Part shown: one piece after another, positions 8,054 to 17,403 of the stretch
How the letters are laid out: the number at the start of each line of letters is the position of its first letter
Position numbering within the stretch: position 1 is the stretch's first letter
Assembly (NCBI GenBank): GCA_964387025.1
Contig: CAYLUZ010000003.1
Span: forward strand, 186,001 to 250,000
Length of the DNA stretch: 64,000 nt
Source: PNON01 sp964387025
GTDB lineage: Bacteria; Chloroflexota; Anaerolineae; Anaerolineales; Anaerolineaceae
Reading direction: 5' to 3'
The notes under the pieces: model-generated
What the model was told of the DNA's origin: nothing
Database searches by the model: none
What the model saw: the letters and a program-made list of their open reading frames with translations, nothing else
Translations under genes and position numbers: made by a program

Positions 8054-9078
8054 GCATAGCAAAATCGACAAAATCAACTTTGTCTGCAAGTCTCGATTGG
8101 GATGTACTGTGGGAACGTTATGGGATTGCTGCTGTTTTCCTCATTGGTTGGATTTGTGCTTATCTCTTCGTTCCTAAATTTAGCAATCCCGATAATATGC
8201 TCAACGTCATCCGCCAGTCAGCATTCGTGGGCTGTGCTGCAGTGGGAATGACCGTGGCTATTATTTCCGGCACCTTTGATCTTTCCATAGGTTCAACTCT
8301 TGCGCTTTCGGCATACCTGGGATTAATGGTGGTTGCAAAAACGCAATCAATTCCGCTTGCCATGCTAACAACAGTCGCTACAGGAATGGCTGTAGGAGCT
8401 GTCAATGGTTTTTTGGTGACCCGAATCAAGATCCCTGCTTTTATCACCACCCTGGGCATGTTATTTATCATCCGCGGGTTGAGCTTCATTATCTCAAATG
8501 GTGGTGAGCCGATTCGCTACAATGGAAAAGCATTTACCTGGTGGGGTAATGGAAGTGTATTGGGGATTCCAACACCAATTATTATTTTCCTACTTTGTGC
8601 CGGTGTAGGCTGGTTTATCCTGACTCACACACCATTTGGCCGTTACGTTTTCAGTATCGGTACCAACAGCAATGCTGCAAAAGTAGCAGGAGTACCTGTA
8701 GCAAATACCACCACATGGATTTTTGTTGTTGTTGGTTTGTTCACAGGTATTTCAGCATTTCTAATTGGTTCCCGTTTATATTCTGCCGGACCAGGTCTTG
8801 AACCTGGCTATGAGTTGAACGTGATCTCAGCTGTTGTTCTTGGTGGAACCAGACTGGCAGGCGGTCGCGGTTCGATGCTTGGAACGGTCGCTGCGTGTTT
8901 GCTCTATGCAACCATGGCGAATGTATTAAACCTCATCCATGCGGACGCATTTGTCCAACGTGTTGCTGTTGGATTAGTTCTTTTACTAGCTTTATCTATT
9001 GAAGGAATTCGCCAGCGGTTGTTCGAACGTGCAAGCCGCAGGATTTCAACTGTAAAATCTGAACCCAGCGCATTATAA
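8050..9078 (+). CDS. Sugar ABC transporter permease 2 (RbsC-like)
   Basis: A 342-residue RbsC-type permease, paralogous to the preceding gene and about 20 residues longer at its N-terminus. It carries ISGTFDLSIGSTLALS, TLGMLFIIRG and the EPGYELNVISAVVLGG loop. A 4-base overlap (ATGA) couples its translation to permease 1. Two different permeases next to each other are usual for rhamnose-type CUT2 systems. Confidence 0.93.
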   Translation: MSIAKSTKSTLSASLDWDVLWERYGIAAVFLIGWICAYLFVPKFSNPDNMLNVIRQSAFVGCAAVGMTVAIISGTFDLSIGSTLALSAYLGLMVVAKTQSIPLAMLTTVATGMAVGAVNGFLVTRIKIPAFITTLGMLFIIRGLSFIISNGGEPIRYNGKAFTWWGNGSVLGIPTPIIIFLLCAGVGWFILTHTPFGRYVFSIGTNSNAAKVAGVPVANTTTWIFVVVGLFTGISAFLIGSRLYSAGPGLEPGYELNVISAVVLGGTRLAGGRGSMLGTVAACLLYATMANVLNLIHADAFVQRVAVGLVLLLALSIEGIRQRLFERASRRISTVKSEPSAL

Positions 9079-9158
9079 AAATAGGAGGTGAGACTTTATT
9101 AGATTGATGTTTTTGTTCGGTGTTTTCAAATTAACCAAATAACTATAAGGAGAGAAAC

Positions 9159-11009
9159 ATGAATTCCAAGATTTCAAAAATACTTGCCGCCTTGCTTATT
9201 ATGGCATTTGTTCTCACAGCCTGTGCTCCAGCTGCTCCAGTTGCTACTGCAGAGCCCGTTGCTGCCAAGAAAGTTATCGGATTTTCAGTATATGACATGC
9301 AGTACGGTTTCTTCCAGGATATGGAAAAAGGCACCAAGGAAGCTGCTTTAGCTGCCGGTTATGACTACATCCTTGTGGATGAAAAATCCAGTGAATCCAC
9401 CATGGTTTCTGCAACGATCGACCTGATCAACCAGGGCATTGATGCACTCATCATTTCCCCATTCAAACCAGATGCTCTTGGTCCGATCGTGGATGCAGCC
9501 AAAGCCAAAGGCATTCCGGTAGTTGTGGATGACATTGGTGGTGGTGGATCTGACTATGCCGCAATCGTCATTTCGAACAATGAAGAAGGTGGTGTCATGG
9601 CAGCCGTGCAGATGGACAAACTCATCAGTGCTGCTGGCAAACCCAAGAAAGTTGCTTCCATCACCTGCGAAGCCAGCGCCGTATATGCTGCCCGTCGAAA
9701 TGTAGGTTTTGAGACCAAGATCAAAGAACTTGGTTACGAAGTGGTTGCCACCCTTTCAGGCAACAGCCAACAGGAACAGGGTTACAAGGTCATGCAAGAC
9801 ATATTGACAGCCAACCCGGATGTTTCAGGTGTGTTCTCCTGCAACGACCCGATGGCCGTTGGTGCTGCCCAGGCCGTGAAAGATTCCGGCAAGAGCGGCG
9901 CGACTGATATCTATGTAATTGGCTTCAATGCTGACCAGATCGCCCTCGAGTCCATCAAGGCTGGTGACATGGCTGCAACAGTCCAACAGGTACCATACGA
10001 AATGGGTAAAACAACTGTTGCTCTCGCCACCAAACTGATGAACGGTGAGACTCTGACATACGATAATGCCGAAGCACGTGAAATCTTTGTGCCCGTCAAC
10101 CTGATCACAGCCGAGACTTTGGGTGTGAAACCTCCTGAACCAGCTGCCAAGAAAGTCATCGGATTTTCAGTATATGACATGCAGTACGGTTTCTTCCAGG
10201 ATATGGAAAAAGGCACCAAGGAAGCTGCTTTAGCTGCCGGTTATGACTACATCCTTGTGGATGAAAAATCCAGTGAATCCACCATGGTTTCTGCAACGAT
10301 CGACCTGATCAACCAGGGCATTGATGCACTCATCATTTCCCCATTCAAACCAGATGCTCTTGGTCCGATCGTGGATGCAGCCAAAGCCAAAGGCATTCCG
10401 GTAGTTGTGGATGACATTGGTGGTGGTGGATCTGACTATGCCGCAATCGTCATTTCGAACAATGAAGAAGGTGGTGTCATGGCAGCCGTGCAGATGGACA
10501 AACTCATCAGTGCTGCTGGCAAACCCAAGAAAGTTGCTTCCATCACCTGCGAAGCCAGCGCCGTATATGCTGCCCGTCGAAATGTAGGTTTTGAGACCAA
10601 GATCAAAGAACTTGGTTACGAAGTGGTTGCCACCCTTTCAGGCAACAGCCAACAGGAACAGGGTTACAAGGTCATGCAAGACATATTGACAGCCAACCCG
10701 GATGTTTCAGGTGTGTTCTCCTGCAACGACCCGATGGCCGTTGGTGCTGCCCAGGCCGTGAAAGATTCCGGCAAGAGCGGCGCGACTGATATCTATGTAA
10801 TTGGCTTCAATGCTGACCAGATCGCCCTCGAGTCCATCAAGGCTGGTGACATGGCTGCAACAGTCCAACAGGTACCATACGAAATGGGCAAAATGACTGT
10901 TGATCTCGCCACCAAACTGATGAACGGTGAGACTTTGACATACGATAATGCCGATGCCCGTGAGATCTTCGTGCCGGTCAACCTGATCACAATAGATAAT
11001 CTACCCTAA
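9159..11009 (+). CDS. Sugar-binding lipoprotein with two tandem, near-identical RbsB-like domains
   Basis: A 616-residue type I periplasmic binding protein, twice the usual length. Residues 1-21 form a lipoprotein signal with lipobox LTAC. Residues about 35-328 and 329-616 are two copies of one RbsB-like domain. Each has VIGFSVYDMQYGFF, DALIISPFKPDALG, VVVDDIGGGGSDYA and VFSCNDPMAVGAAQ. The copies differ only near their C-terminal ends (KTTVALA versus KMTVDLA, EAREIF versus DAREIF) and in the linker AETLGVKPPEP after copy one. Both keep the same predicted ligand residues, so each should bind the same sugar. It delivers substrate to the two permeases upstream. ATG follows AAGGAGAG. Known binding proteins of this class have one domain; two-domain RbsB-type proteins are unfamiliar to me. 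Misassembly is the main alternative. Confidence 0.9.
   Translation: MNSKISKILAALLIMAFVLTACAPAAPVATAEPVAAKKVIGFSVYDMQYGFFQDMEKGTKEAALAAGYDYILVDEKSSESTMVSATIDLINQGIDALIISPFKPDALGPIVDAAKAKGIPVVVDDIGGGGSDYAAIVISNNEEGGVMAAVQMDKLISAAGKPKKVASITCEASAVYAARRNVGFETKIKELGYEVVATLSGNSQQEQGYKVMQDILTANPDVSGVFSCNDPMAVGAAQAVKDSGKSGATDIYVIGFNADQIALESIKAGDMAATVQQVPYEMGKTTVALATKLMNGETLTYDNAEAREIFVPVNLITAETLGVKPPEPAAKKVIGFSVYDMQYGFFQDMEKGTKEAALAAGYDYILVDEKSSESTMVSATIDLINQGIDALIISPFKPDALGPIVDAAKAKGIPVVVDDIGGGGSDYAAIVISNNEEGGVMAAVQMDKLISAAGKPKKVASITCEASAVYAARRNVGFETKIKELGYEVVATLSGNSQQEQGYKVMQDILTANPDVSGVFSCNDPMAVGAAQAVKDSGKSGATDIYVIGFNADQIALESIKAGDMAATVQQVPYEMGKMTVDLATKLMNGETLTYDNADAREIFVPVNLITIDNLP
9261..10142 (+). 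repeat. In-frame tandem direct repeat, copy 1 (882 bp)
   Basis: The first 882-bp copy within the binding-protein gene. Bases 9276-10006 appear identical to 10158-10888, checked by eye through the protein and aligned blocks. A silent T/C difference lies just left of this core (9275 versus 10157), and several differences lie to its right from 10007 on. Confidence 0.9.
10143..11009 (+). repeat. In-frame tandem direct repeat, copy 2
   Basis: The second copy, offset by 882 bases. Its 3' end diverges and ends in LITIDNLP before the stop, where copy 1 has a linker into copy 2. The identical core with diverged ends suggests an established duplication homogenised by gene conversion. Confidence 0.9.
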
Positions 11010-11027
11010 AAGCAGTTGTATTAAATT

Positions 11028-11055
11028 CATCTTCCCGGTGAAAGCCGGGAAGATG
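11028..11055 (+). promoter_or_regulatory. Stable hairpin after the binding-protein gene
   Basis: An 11-bp GC-rich perfect stem (11028-11038 with 11045-11055) and a TGAAAG loop, with no T tract after it. Such hairpins after binding-protein genes usually protect the upstream mRNA from 3' decay and set a higher level for the binding protein. A partial terminator is the alternative. Confidence 0.6.
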
Positions 11056-11116
11056 GAACATGTAATTATTCTCATCAAGATTATTTGAATCTGTTCATTG
11101 CTCAAAGGATCACTCC

Positions 11117-12298
11117 ATGTCCGCAAATATGGTCCACTCAGAAATATTCACTTCTCGAGAACGAGTAAATTTAGCTTTGAATCATGAAGAACCTGACAGA
11201 ATCCCCATAGATCTGGGTGGTTTTCAGACTGGAATTCATAAGAAAGCGTATAAATCTCTGATTAAGTACCTCGGACTGGAAGAGACCCTTCGGGACCTCG
11301 ATCCGGTTCAGGGATTGGTTATTCCTTCAGAAGAAGTGTTGAAAAAATTCCATGCGGACGTTCGTTATATTTCTGCACATGGACCCGATAGTTTTCATGG
11401 TGGGATGGAGATCAACCAGCGCGATGGTAAGGGCTGGCACGATCTTCGTGATGAATTTGGAATTGTTTGGTCAATGCCGGAAGATCAGATGCTTTATATG
11501 GATATTTCACATCATCCATTGGCAAATGCCACAATAAAAGATATCGAAAATTATCCATTCCCGGATGGTGGGGATCCAACCCGTTTTACCGGGGTTCGTG
11601 AAAAAGCATTAGATATGCGTCAGAACACACATTATGCGATTTCCTCCGGAATTTGCGGAGTTACTTATGAGGTCTGCTGGTATATGCGAGGATTGGAACG
11701 ATGGTTCATGGATATGCTGGACAACCCCGTGTTTTGCGAAGCCTTGATCGACCGTACTGCTCAGTATTGGGTAGATTGGATGAAGGGTTTCCTGGAACAG
11801 ACTGGCGATCTATTGGATATTATTATGATCGGTGATGATCTCGCCGGTCAAAATGGACCGCTTTTTTCTCCAAAATTTTACCGTAAAATTGTCCGCCCGC
11901 GTCAGCAGCGGGTGATTGATACAATAAAAAAGTACACTCAGGCCAAGATCTGGTACCACACCTGCGGTGATTGCAGCGAATACATACCTGACTTGATTGA
12001 CATGGGTGTTGATATTCTGAATCCAGTCCAGATTAGTGCAAAAGGTATGGATCCGACAAAGTTAAAAGAAAAATTCGGAAAGGACATTGTCTTTTGGGGC
12101 GGGGGAATCGACTCACAACGCATTTTACCTTTTGCTTCTCCAGAGGTAATTAGAGCCGAAGTAAAGAAGAATATTGGAATTTTCAAACCGGGCGGAGGTT
12201 ATGTGTTCAATAATGTCCATAATATCCAACCGGGTGTTCCCGCAGAAAATATTGTAGCCATGTACGAGGCTGCTTATGAATTCGGTTTTTACAAGTAA
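11117..12298 (+). CDS. Uroporphyrinogen decarboxylase (UroD)-like protein
   Basis: A 393-residue protein of the UroD/methyltransferase superfamily (COG0407-like). It begins with TSRERVNLALNHEEPDRIPID, typical of the methyltransferase-like branch. Later come MIGDDLAGQNGP and HTCGDCSEYIPDLIDMGVD, a His-x-Cys zinc-binding pattern as in corrinoid methyltransferases such as MtaA. No corrinoid protein or haem gene is nearby, so haem synthesis is unlikely. Relatives occur in sugar loci of several phyla with unknown function. It lies between the transporter and the isomerase genes and is likely cotranscribed. ATG is preceded by AAAGGAT. Confidence 0.8.
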   Translation: MSANMVHSEIFTSRERVNLALNHEEPDRIPIDLGGFQTGIHKKAYKSLIKYLGLEETLRDLDPVQGLVIPSEEVLKKFHADVRYISAHGPDSFHGGMEINQRDGKGWHDLRDEFGIVWSMPEDQMLYMDISHHPLANATIKDIENYPFPDGGDPTRFTGVREKALDMRQNTHYAISSGICGVTYEVCWYMRGLERWFMDMLDNPVFCEALIDRTAQYWVDWMKGFLEQTGDLLDIIMIGDDLAGQNGPLFSPKFYRKIVRPRQQRVIDTIKKYTQAKIWYHTCGDCSEYIPDLIDMGVDILNPVQISAKGMDPTKLKEKFGKDIVFWGGGIDSQRILPFASPEVIRAEVKKNIGIFKPGGGYVFNNVHNIQPGVPAENIVAMYEAAYEFGFYK

Positions 12299-12347
12299 TG
12301 GCTAGCATAAAGGAAAGAAACCGTCGTTATCTTGCTGGCAAAGGAAC

Positions 12348-13790
12348 ATGAAGAGAATGGCATTGACAAAAGCAAATGTAAAAATAGGTTTATTCGGGAT
12401 AGGTCTCGAGACTTATTGGCCACAATTCAATGGATTGAAAGAAAAACTTACTGGTTACCAGCAGAGAATTCGGGTTAAGTTGGAACAGGATGGTGTTTCT
12501 GTTGTAGATGCCGGTCTGGTTGACAACCCTGCTAAATCCATCGCAGCAGGTGATTTGTTTGTCAAAGAAGGTGTGGATATCATATTCCTTTATATATCCA
12601 CTTATGCACTCAGTTCAACGGTTTTACCAGTTGTCCAAAAAGCAAAAGTACCTGTAGTGGTATTAAACCTCCAACCAACCAGCCATATCGATTACGAGAT
12701 TTTCAATAAACTTCCAAGCCGTGAGGAAAAAACAGGTGAATGGTTGGCACATTGCCAGGCTTGTTCAGTTCCAGAAGTTGCCAGCGTTTTCAACCGGGCG
12801 GGGATAGAGTATCACCTGGTTACTGGTACATTGGACGATCCAGAATCCTGGTATGAAATTAGGAACTGGGTTGACGCGGCATCTGTGGTAAAAGTATTGC
12901 AGCAGAGTAATATCGGCTTGTTGGGGCATTATTACGGGGGAATGCTGGATGTATATTCTGATTACACCCAACTCAGCAGTGTTTTTGGCAGTCATTTTGA
13001 AATCATTGAAATGGACGAGCTTAGATCCATACGCGACACGATTACAGACAAAGACATTGATGATATGTTGAATGAATTTCGGCGAATATTCGAAATCAAC
13101 CACAAGTGCAACCAGACCGAATTGCATAGAGCTGCCAGGACGAGTGCAGCTTTACATAAAATGGTTAATAAGCACGACCTGGGTAGTTTGGCTTACTATT
13201 ATGAGGGGCAGCCAGGTAATGAATTTGAGGATATCGTCACATCCGTTATAGCTGGGAATACCCTGTTGACTGCAAATCATGTACCGGTGGCAGGTGAGTT
13301 CGAAGTAAAGAATGTCATCGCCATGAAGATCATGGATGCACTTAAAATGGGCGGTTCTTTCTCTGAATTATATGCGTTGGATTTCGACGACGATATTGTC
13401 ATGCTTGGGCATGATGGACCAGGTCATGCTGCCATTGCTGAAGGAAAAGTTCAACTGGTTCCTCTGGAGGTGTATCACGGCAAACCGGGTAAAGGGTTAT
13501 CCATTCAAATGAGTGTCAAAATCGGTCCTGTCACCGTACTTTCTGTATGCCAAAATCGTGAAGGTGGAGTAAAGTTACTTGTTGCAGAAGGAGAAACTGT
13601 GCCTGGACCAATCCTTGATATTGGCAACACGAATAGCCGTTACCGGTTCTCAATTGGAGCAAAAGAGTATATAAATGCATGGGCTAAAGCAGGACCTTCT
13701 CATCATTGTGCAATAGGAATTGGTCACGGAGCTGACAAAATCAAAAAAATAGCCGCAATCCTTGGGATCGAATTTCAGCAGGTATGTTGA
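12348..13790 (+). CDS. L-arabinose isomerase-fold sugar isomerase
   Basis: A 480-residue protein of the L-fucose/L-arabinose isomerase superfamily. The N-terminal Rossmann-like region (IGLFGIGLETYWPQF, VDIIFLYISTYALSSTV) and C-terminal GPSHHCAIGIGHGADKI, which matches the conserved HH of AraA, support this. Such enzymes interconvert aldose and ketose using Mn2+. It is divergent from classical AraA, so the substrate cannot be named; with a separate RhaA in the operon it probably acts on another sugar. ATG at 12348 has AAAGGA upstream; a second in-frame ATG lies at 12357. Confidence 0.82.
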   Translation: MKRMALTKANVKIGLFGIGLETYWPQFNGLKEKLTGYQQRIRVKLEQDGVSVVDAGLVDNPAKSIAAGDLFVKEGVDIIFLYISTYALSSTVLPVVQKAKVPVVVLNLQPTSHIDYEIFNKLPSREEKTGEWLAHCQACSVPEVASVFNRAGIEYHLVTGTLDDPESWYEIRNWVDAASVVKVLQQSNIGLLGHYYGGMLDVYSDYTQLSSVFGSHFEIIEMDELRSIRDTITDKDIDDMLNEFRRIFEINHKCNQTELHRAARTSAALHKMVNKHDLGSLAYYYEGQPGNEFEDIVTSVIAGNTLLTANHVPVAGEFEVKNVIAMKIMDALKMGGSFSELYALDFDDDIVMLGHDGPGHAAIAEGKVQLVPLEVYHGKPGKGLSIQMSVKIGPVTVLSVCQNREGGVKLLVAEGETVPGPILDIGNTNSRYRFSIGAKEYINAWAKAGPSHHCAIGIGHGADKIKKIAAILGIEFQQVC

Positions 13791-15265
13791 TGAGTAATAA
13801 TTATCTGGCGGTTGATCTTGGAGCGGAAACTGGACGAACCATAGTTGGATCGCTCGATGGTAACCGGCTTTCCCTTGAAGAGACCCATCGATTTATTAAT
13901 AATGCTGTACGACTGCCAGATGGATTACACTGGGACGTTTTACGGTTATGGTCAGATATCAAAACCGGGATTGCCATATCTTCTACAAAAGTAAATAACC
14001 AGCTTACCAGCATCGGACTGGATACGTGGGGAGTCGACTTTGCCTTGCTCGATAAACATAACGCGCTTCTTTCCAACCCCTTCCATTACCGTGATGTTCG
14101 TACAGATGGAATGGTGGATGAAGCCTTTAAAAGAATCACCCGGGAAGAAATCTTCGCCCACACCGGAATCCAATTTTTACAGATAAACACCCTGTATCAA
14201 TTACTGGCGATGTCCTTGCAAAAATCACCACTCCTTGATTTGGCGCAATCCTTTGTGACAGTCCCTGATCTATTCAACTTTTGGCTAAGCGGACAAATCA
14301 CAAATGAATTCACCAATGCAACCACGACACAGTGCCTGGACCCTCATGGTAAAACCTGGTCAAAACCCATCCTTGAAGCTATGGATATACCCGATCATCT
14401 TTTCAGACAGGTAATTGAACCGGGTTCTGTGATCGGAAGCCTGCTCCCCACCATTTCTGACGAAATCGGGGTGACTCAGATACCTATTGTTGCTCCCGCT
14501 TGTCATGACACTGGCTCTGCAGTTGTAGCCATACCGGCACAGAACCAGAATTTTGTATGGATAAGTTCTGGAACGTGGTCCATATTGGGTGCTGAAGTCC
14601 TACAACCATCTCTGAGTGAAAAAACATTAAAATATAATTTTACGAATGAAGGCGGAGTCTTTGGAACCTGGCGGTTATCCAAGAATATTATGGGGTTGTG
14701 GCTTTTACAGGAAAGCCGGCGTGAATGGAAAAGAGCAGGAGAAGAATTATCATATGAAGTGATGACCAGGTTAGCTGAGGAGTCGGAAGCATTCGTGGCC
14801 ATGGTTGACCCTGATTATTCAGAATTCCTACATCCTGGCGATATGCCTGCTAGAATACAGAAGTTCTGTGCTGAAACTGGCCAGCGTATACCACAAACAA
14901 AAGGGCAGATCATACGCGTGGCATTGGAAAGTATTGCTTTGAAATACCGCTGGGTATTAGAAAGATTGGAAGAAATTATCGGTTATCATCTTGACCCGAT
15001 CCACATTATTGGCGGAGGTATGAAGAACGGTTTATTGAATCAGTTTACTGCCAATTCCACAGGACGATTGGTGGTGGCAGGACCTGTGGAAGCGACAGCT
15101 ATTGGCAATATCCTGATGCAAGCTATAAGCTTGAAACACCTAAGTTCTCTATCCGAAGCACGGAGAGTGGTTCAAAATTCGTTTAAACCAACAGAGTATG
15201 AACCAACCGATGGCGCATTATGGGATGAAGCTTATTTGCGTTTTCTTAAAGTAATGAAGGAGTAA
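13790..15265 (+). CDS. rhaB: Rhamnulokinase-like FGGY kinase
   Basis: A FGGY-family kinase of about 491 residues, closest in style to rhamnulokinase. It has the phosphate-1 loop YLAVDLGAETGRTIVG, DGLHWDVLRLW, GLDTWGVDFALLD, ACHDTGSAVVAIP and a C-terminal IIGGGMKNGLLNQFTA. It would phosphorylate L-rhamnulose, or a similar ketose, at C1 with ATP. The ATG at 13790 overlaps the isomerase stop by one base (TGATG), a coupling arrangement; an ATG at 13784 is possible but less likely. RhaA and RhaD-like genes next door support the assignment. Confidence 0.88.
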   Translation: MSNNYLAVDLGAETGRTIVGSLDGNRLSLEETHRFINNAVRLPDGLHWDVLRLWSDIKTGIAISSTKVNNQLTSIGLDTWGVDFALLDKHNALLSNPFHYRDVRTDGMVDEAFKRITREEIFAHTGIQFLQINTLYQLLAMSLQKSPLLDLAQSFVTVPDLFNFWLSGQITNEFTNATTTQCLDPHGKTWSKPILEAMDIPDHLFRQVIEPGSVIGSLLPTISDEIGVTQIPIVAPACHDTGSAVVAIPAQNQNFVWISSGTWSILGAEVLQPSLSEKTLKYNFTNEGGVFGTWRLSKNIMGLWLLQESRREWKRAGEELSYEVMTRLAEESEAFVAMVDPDYSEFLHPGDMPARIQKFCAETGQRIPQTKGQIIRVALESIALKYRWVLERLEEIIGYHLDPIHIIGGGMKNGLLNQFTANSTGRLVVAGPVEATAIGNILMQAISLKHLSSLSEARRVVQNSFKPTEYEPTDGALWDEAYLRFLKVMKE

Positions 15266-15267
15266 AA

Positions 15268-16089
15268 ATGTTACAAGCACCTTTCCCCGAATTAGATGAC
15301 CTCCTTGAAATGATAGGAGAAGCAGGAAAACGTTTATCAGAAATTGAGGCAAGCGAAGGTGCCGCAGGAAATATTTCTGTGTGTGTTCGTTGGCCAATTG
15401 AACCTAGATCCCGCTTCCCACTGGTTGAAGATATCGTCCTGCCCCAGCATGTTCCTGAACTGGCCGGTGCTAGTTTTCTGGTCAGTGGATCCGGACGTCG
15501 ATTACGGGAAATTAAAGATGAACCAAGTGCCAACCTTGGCTGCATCGTGGTTAATCCTGATGGCCGGACTGGCAAGTTGTATATTTCATATCATCGCCGT
15601 TTCGAACATGTGACCAGCGAATTTAATTCACACTTGGCCGTGCATTATGATCAAATTGTCTCGAATAATACCAATTTCCAGGCAGTCATCCACGCCCAGC
15701 CGCCGCACCTCACCTATCTGAGCCATATTCCACGATATCAAAATGAACAATTTTTAAATTCCCACTTATTACGCTGGCAGCCTGAGTTGATCATCAATCT
15801 TCCGGAGGGGATTGGTTTTGTTCCATTCCAAATTCCTAGTTCACCGGAATTAATGGCAGGAACGGTTGACTCACTGAGAAAACATCGAATTGTCATCTGG
15901 GCAAAACATGGTGTGATGGCCAGGTCAGATGTTTCTGTTAAACGGGCTGCAGACCGGGTGGAATATGCAGAAACCGCCGCAAAATATGAATACCTCAACC
16001 TTTCCACTGGAGAAATGGGTGAGGGGTTAAGCGTAGATGAAATACGTAATATTTGCCAAACATTTAATGTTAAACAGAATATTTTTTAG
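15268..16089 (+). CDS. rhaD: Class II aldolase, rhamnulose-1-phosphate aldolase-like
   Basis: A 273-residue zinc-dependent class II aldolase/adducin-fold protein. It shows EGAAGNISV for phosphate binding, SGSGRRLREI, the metal-binding VIHAQPPHLTYLS and WAKHGVMARS. It would cleave L-rhamnulose-1-phosphate to DHAP and L-lactaldehyde in the cytoplasm. It begins 2 bases after the kinase stop with GAAGGAGT upstream. A second class II aldolase is encoded at 17404, so the division of labour is not certain. Confidence 0.85.
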   Translation: MLQAPFPELDDLLEMIGEAGKRLSEIEASEGAAGNISVCVRWPIEPRSRFPLVEDIVLPQHVPELAGASFLVSGSGRRLREIKDEPSANLGCIVVNPDGRTGKLYISYHRRFEHVTSEFNSHLAVHYDQIVSNNTNFQAVIHAQPPHLTYLSHIPRYQNEQFLNSHLLRWQPELIINLPEGIGFVPFQIPSSPELMAGTVDSLRKHRIVIWAKHGVMARSDVSVKRAADRVEYAETAAKYEYLNLSTGEMGEGLSVDEIRNICQTFNVKQNIF

Positions 16090-16097
16090 AGGCAGTT

Positions 16098-17363
16098 ATG
16101 ACTCCTATCGAACCCAATATTGAGAATGCATACAGGTTAGCCAAAGAACGTTACGCTGTTCTTGGTGTGGATACAGAGCAGGCAATTTCAAAGTTGGAGA
16201 ATGTTTCCATTAGTCTGCATTGTTGGCAGGGCGATGATGTGAACGGCTTTGAGAATTCCGGGAACGACCTAAGTGGCGGGATTGCCGCAACAGGAAATTA
16301 CCCCGGTAAAGCTCGAAACCCGGTCGAACTCAGAAAAGACCTGGATTTGGCTTATTCTTTAATACCAGGGTCACACCGGCTAAACCTCCATGCCATATAC
16401 CTGGAAGCAGATAAAAAAGTGGAACGTAATGCCATTGAGCCTCGTCATTTTTCTGCCTGGAAGGATTGGGCAAAAACAAATGGTCATGGAGTTGACTTCA
16501 ACCCAACCTGTTTTTCACATCCAAAATCATCTGACGGATTTACACTTTCGAACCGTGATGCTGGAATACGCAGCTTTTGGGTTGAACACTGCATTGCTTG
16601 CCGAAAAATAGGTGAGTACTTTGGCAGGGAATTAGGAACACCTGTAGTGACGAATATCTGGATTCCGGATGGTTATAAAGATACTCCGGCTGATCGCCAG
16701 TCACCCCGCAGATTGCTGCTCGAATCACTTGATCAGGTCTTTGCAGAGAAAATAGATCCTCGATATAACCTGGATGCCGTTGAACCAAAGCTATTTGGAA
16801 TAGGTTCCGAAAGTTATGTGGTAGGGTCCATGGAATTTTATACTGCATATGCAGTCAGCCGAAACATCCTATTAACCCTGGATACCGGCCACTTTCACCC
16901 AACCGAATCGATCTCAGATAAAATCTCTGCTCTTTTAATTTACCTCGATCAGATATTACTGCATGTCAGCCGCGGTGTACGCTGGGATAGCGATCATGTG
17001 GTTACATTTACTGATGAATTACAGGCGGTAACCCAGGAAATTGTCCGTAATAATGCTCTTGATCGAATCCATATCGGCTTGGATTATTTTGATGCCAGTA
17101 TCAATCGTGTGGCTGCCTGGGTGATCGGATCGCGCAATACACTGCAGGCTTTACTCATGGCACTATTGGAACCATACGAAATGATGAAGAACTTGGAAGC
17201 TGGAGGCGATTTTACCGGCCGACTCGTTTTACAGGAAGAACTTAAATCAATGCCATTCGGTACGATTTGGGATTATTATTGCACGAAAAAAAATGTTCCC
17301 GTAGGTATGAGCTACCTCGAAAATATTAAAGAATACGAAAAAAAAATATTATTGAACAGGTAA
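16098..17363 (+). CDS. rhaA: L-rhamnose isomerase
   Basis: A 421-residue L-rhamnose isomerase. The family signature ISLHCWQGDDVNGFE lies near residues 35-49. The TIM-barrel metal sites appear in the segments NLHAIYLE, GVDFNPTCFSHPK, LTLDTGHFHPTE and RWDSDHVV. It converts L-rhamnose to L-rhamnulose with Mn2+. ATG sits 8 bases after the aldolase stop behind AGAGG. This is the firmest indicator that the locus serves L-rhamnose. Confidence 0.95.
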   Translation: MTPIEPNIENAYRLAKERYAVLGVDTEQAISKLENVSISLHCWQGDDVNGFENSGNDLSGGIAATGNYPGKARNPVELRKDLDLAYSLIPGSHRLNLHAIYLEADKKVERNAIEPRHFSAWKDWAKTNGHGVDFNPTCFSHPKSSDGFTLSNRDAGIRSFWVEHCIACRKIGEYFGRELGTPVVTNIWIPDGYKDTPADRQSPRRLLLESLDQVFAEKIDPRYNLDAVEPKLFGIGSESYVVGSMEFYTAYAVSRNILLTLDTGHFHPTESISDKISALLIYLDQILLHVSRGVRWDSDHVVTFTDELQAVTQEIVRNNALDRIHIGLDYFDASINRVAAWVIGSRNTLQALLMALLEPYEMMKNLEAGGDFTGRLVLQEELKSMPFGTIWDYYCTKKNVPVGMSYLENIKEYEKKILLNR

Positions 17364-17403
17364 TTGAACTCAGAAAAACCAATGCAAAGGAAGAGAAATT
17401 CTT

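Noticed and set aside
9079..9158. Tiny open frame (about 11 codons) between permease 2 and the binding protein
   Set aside because: The nearest AGGAGG is too far from its ATG and the peptide has no features.
9159..11009. Treating the binding-protein gene as two genes or a frameshift
   Set aside because: The frame is continuous, with a plausible linker and no internal start behind a ribosome site at the second copy.
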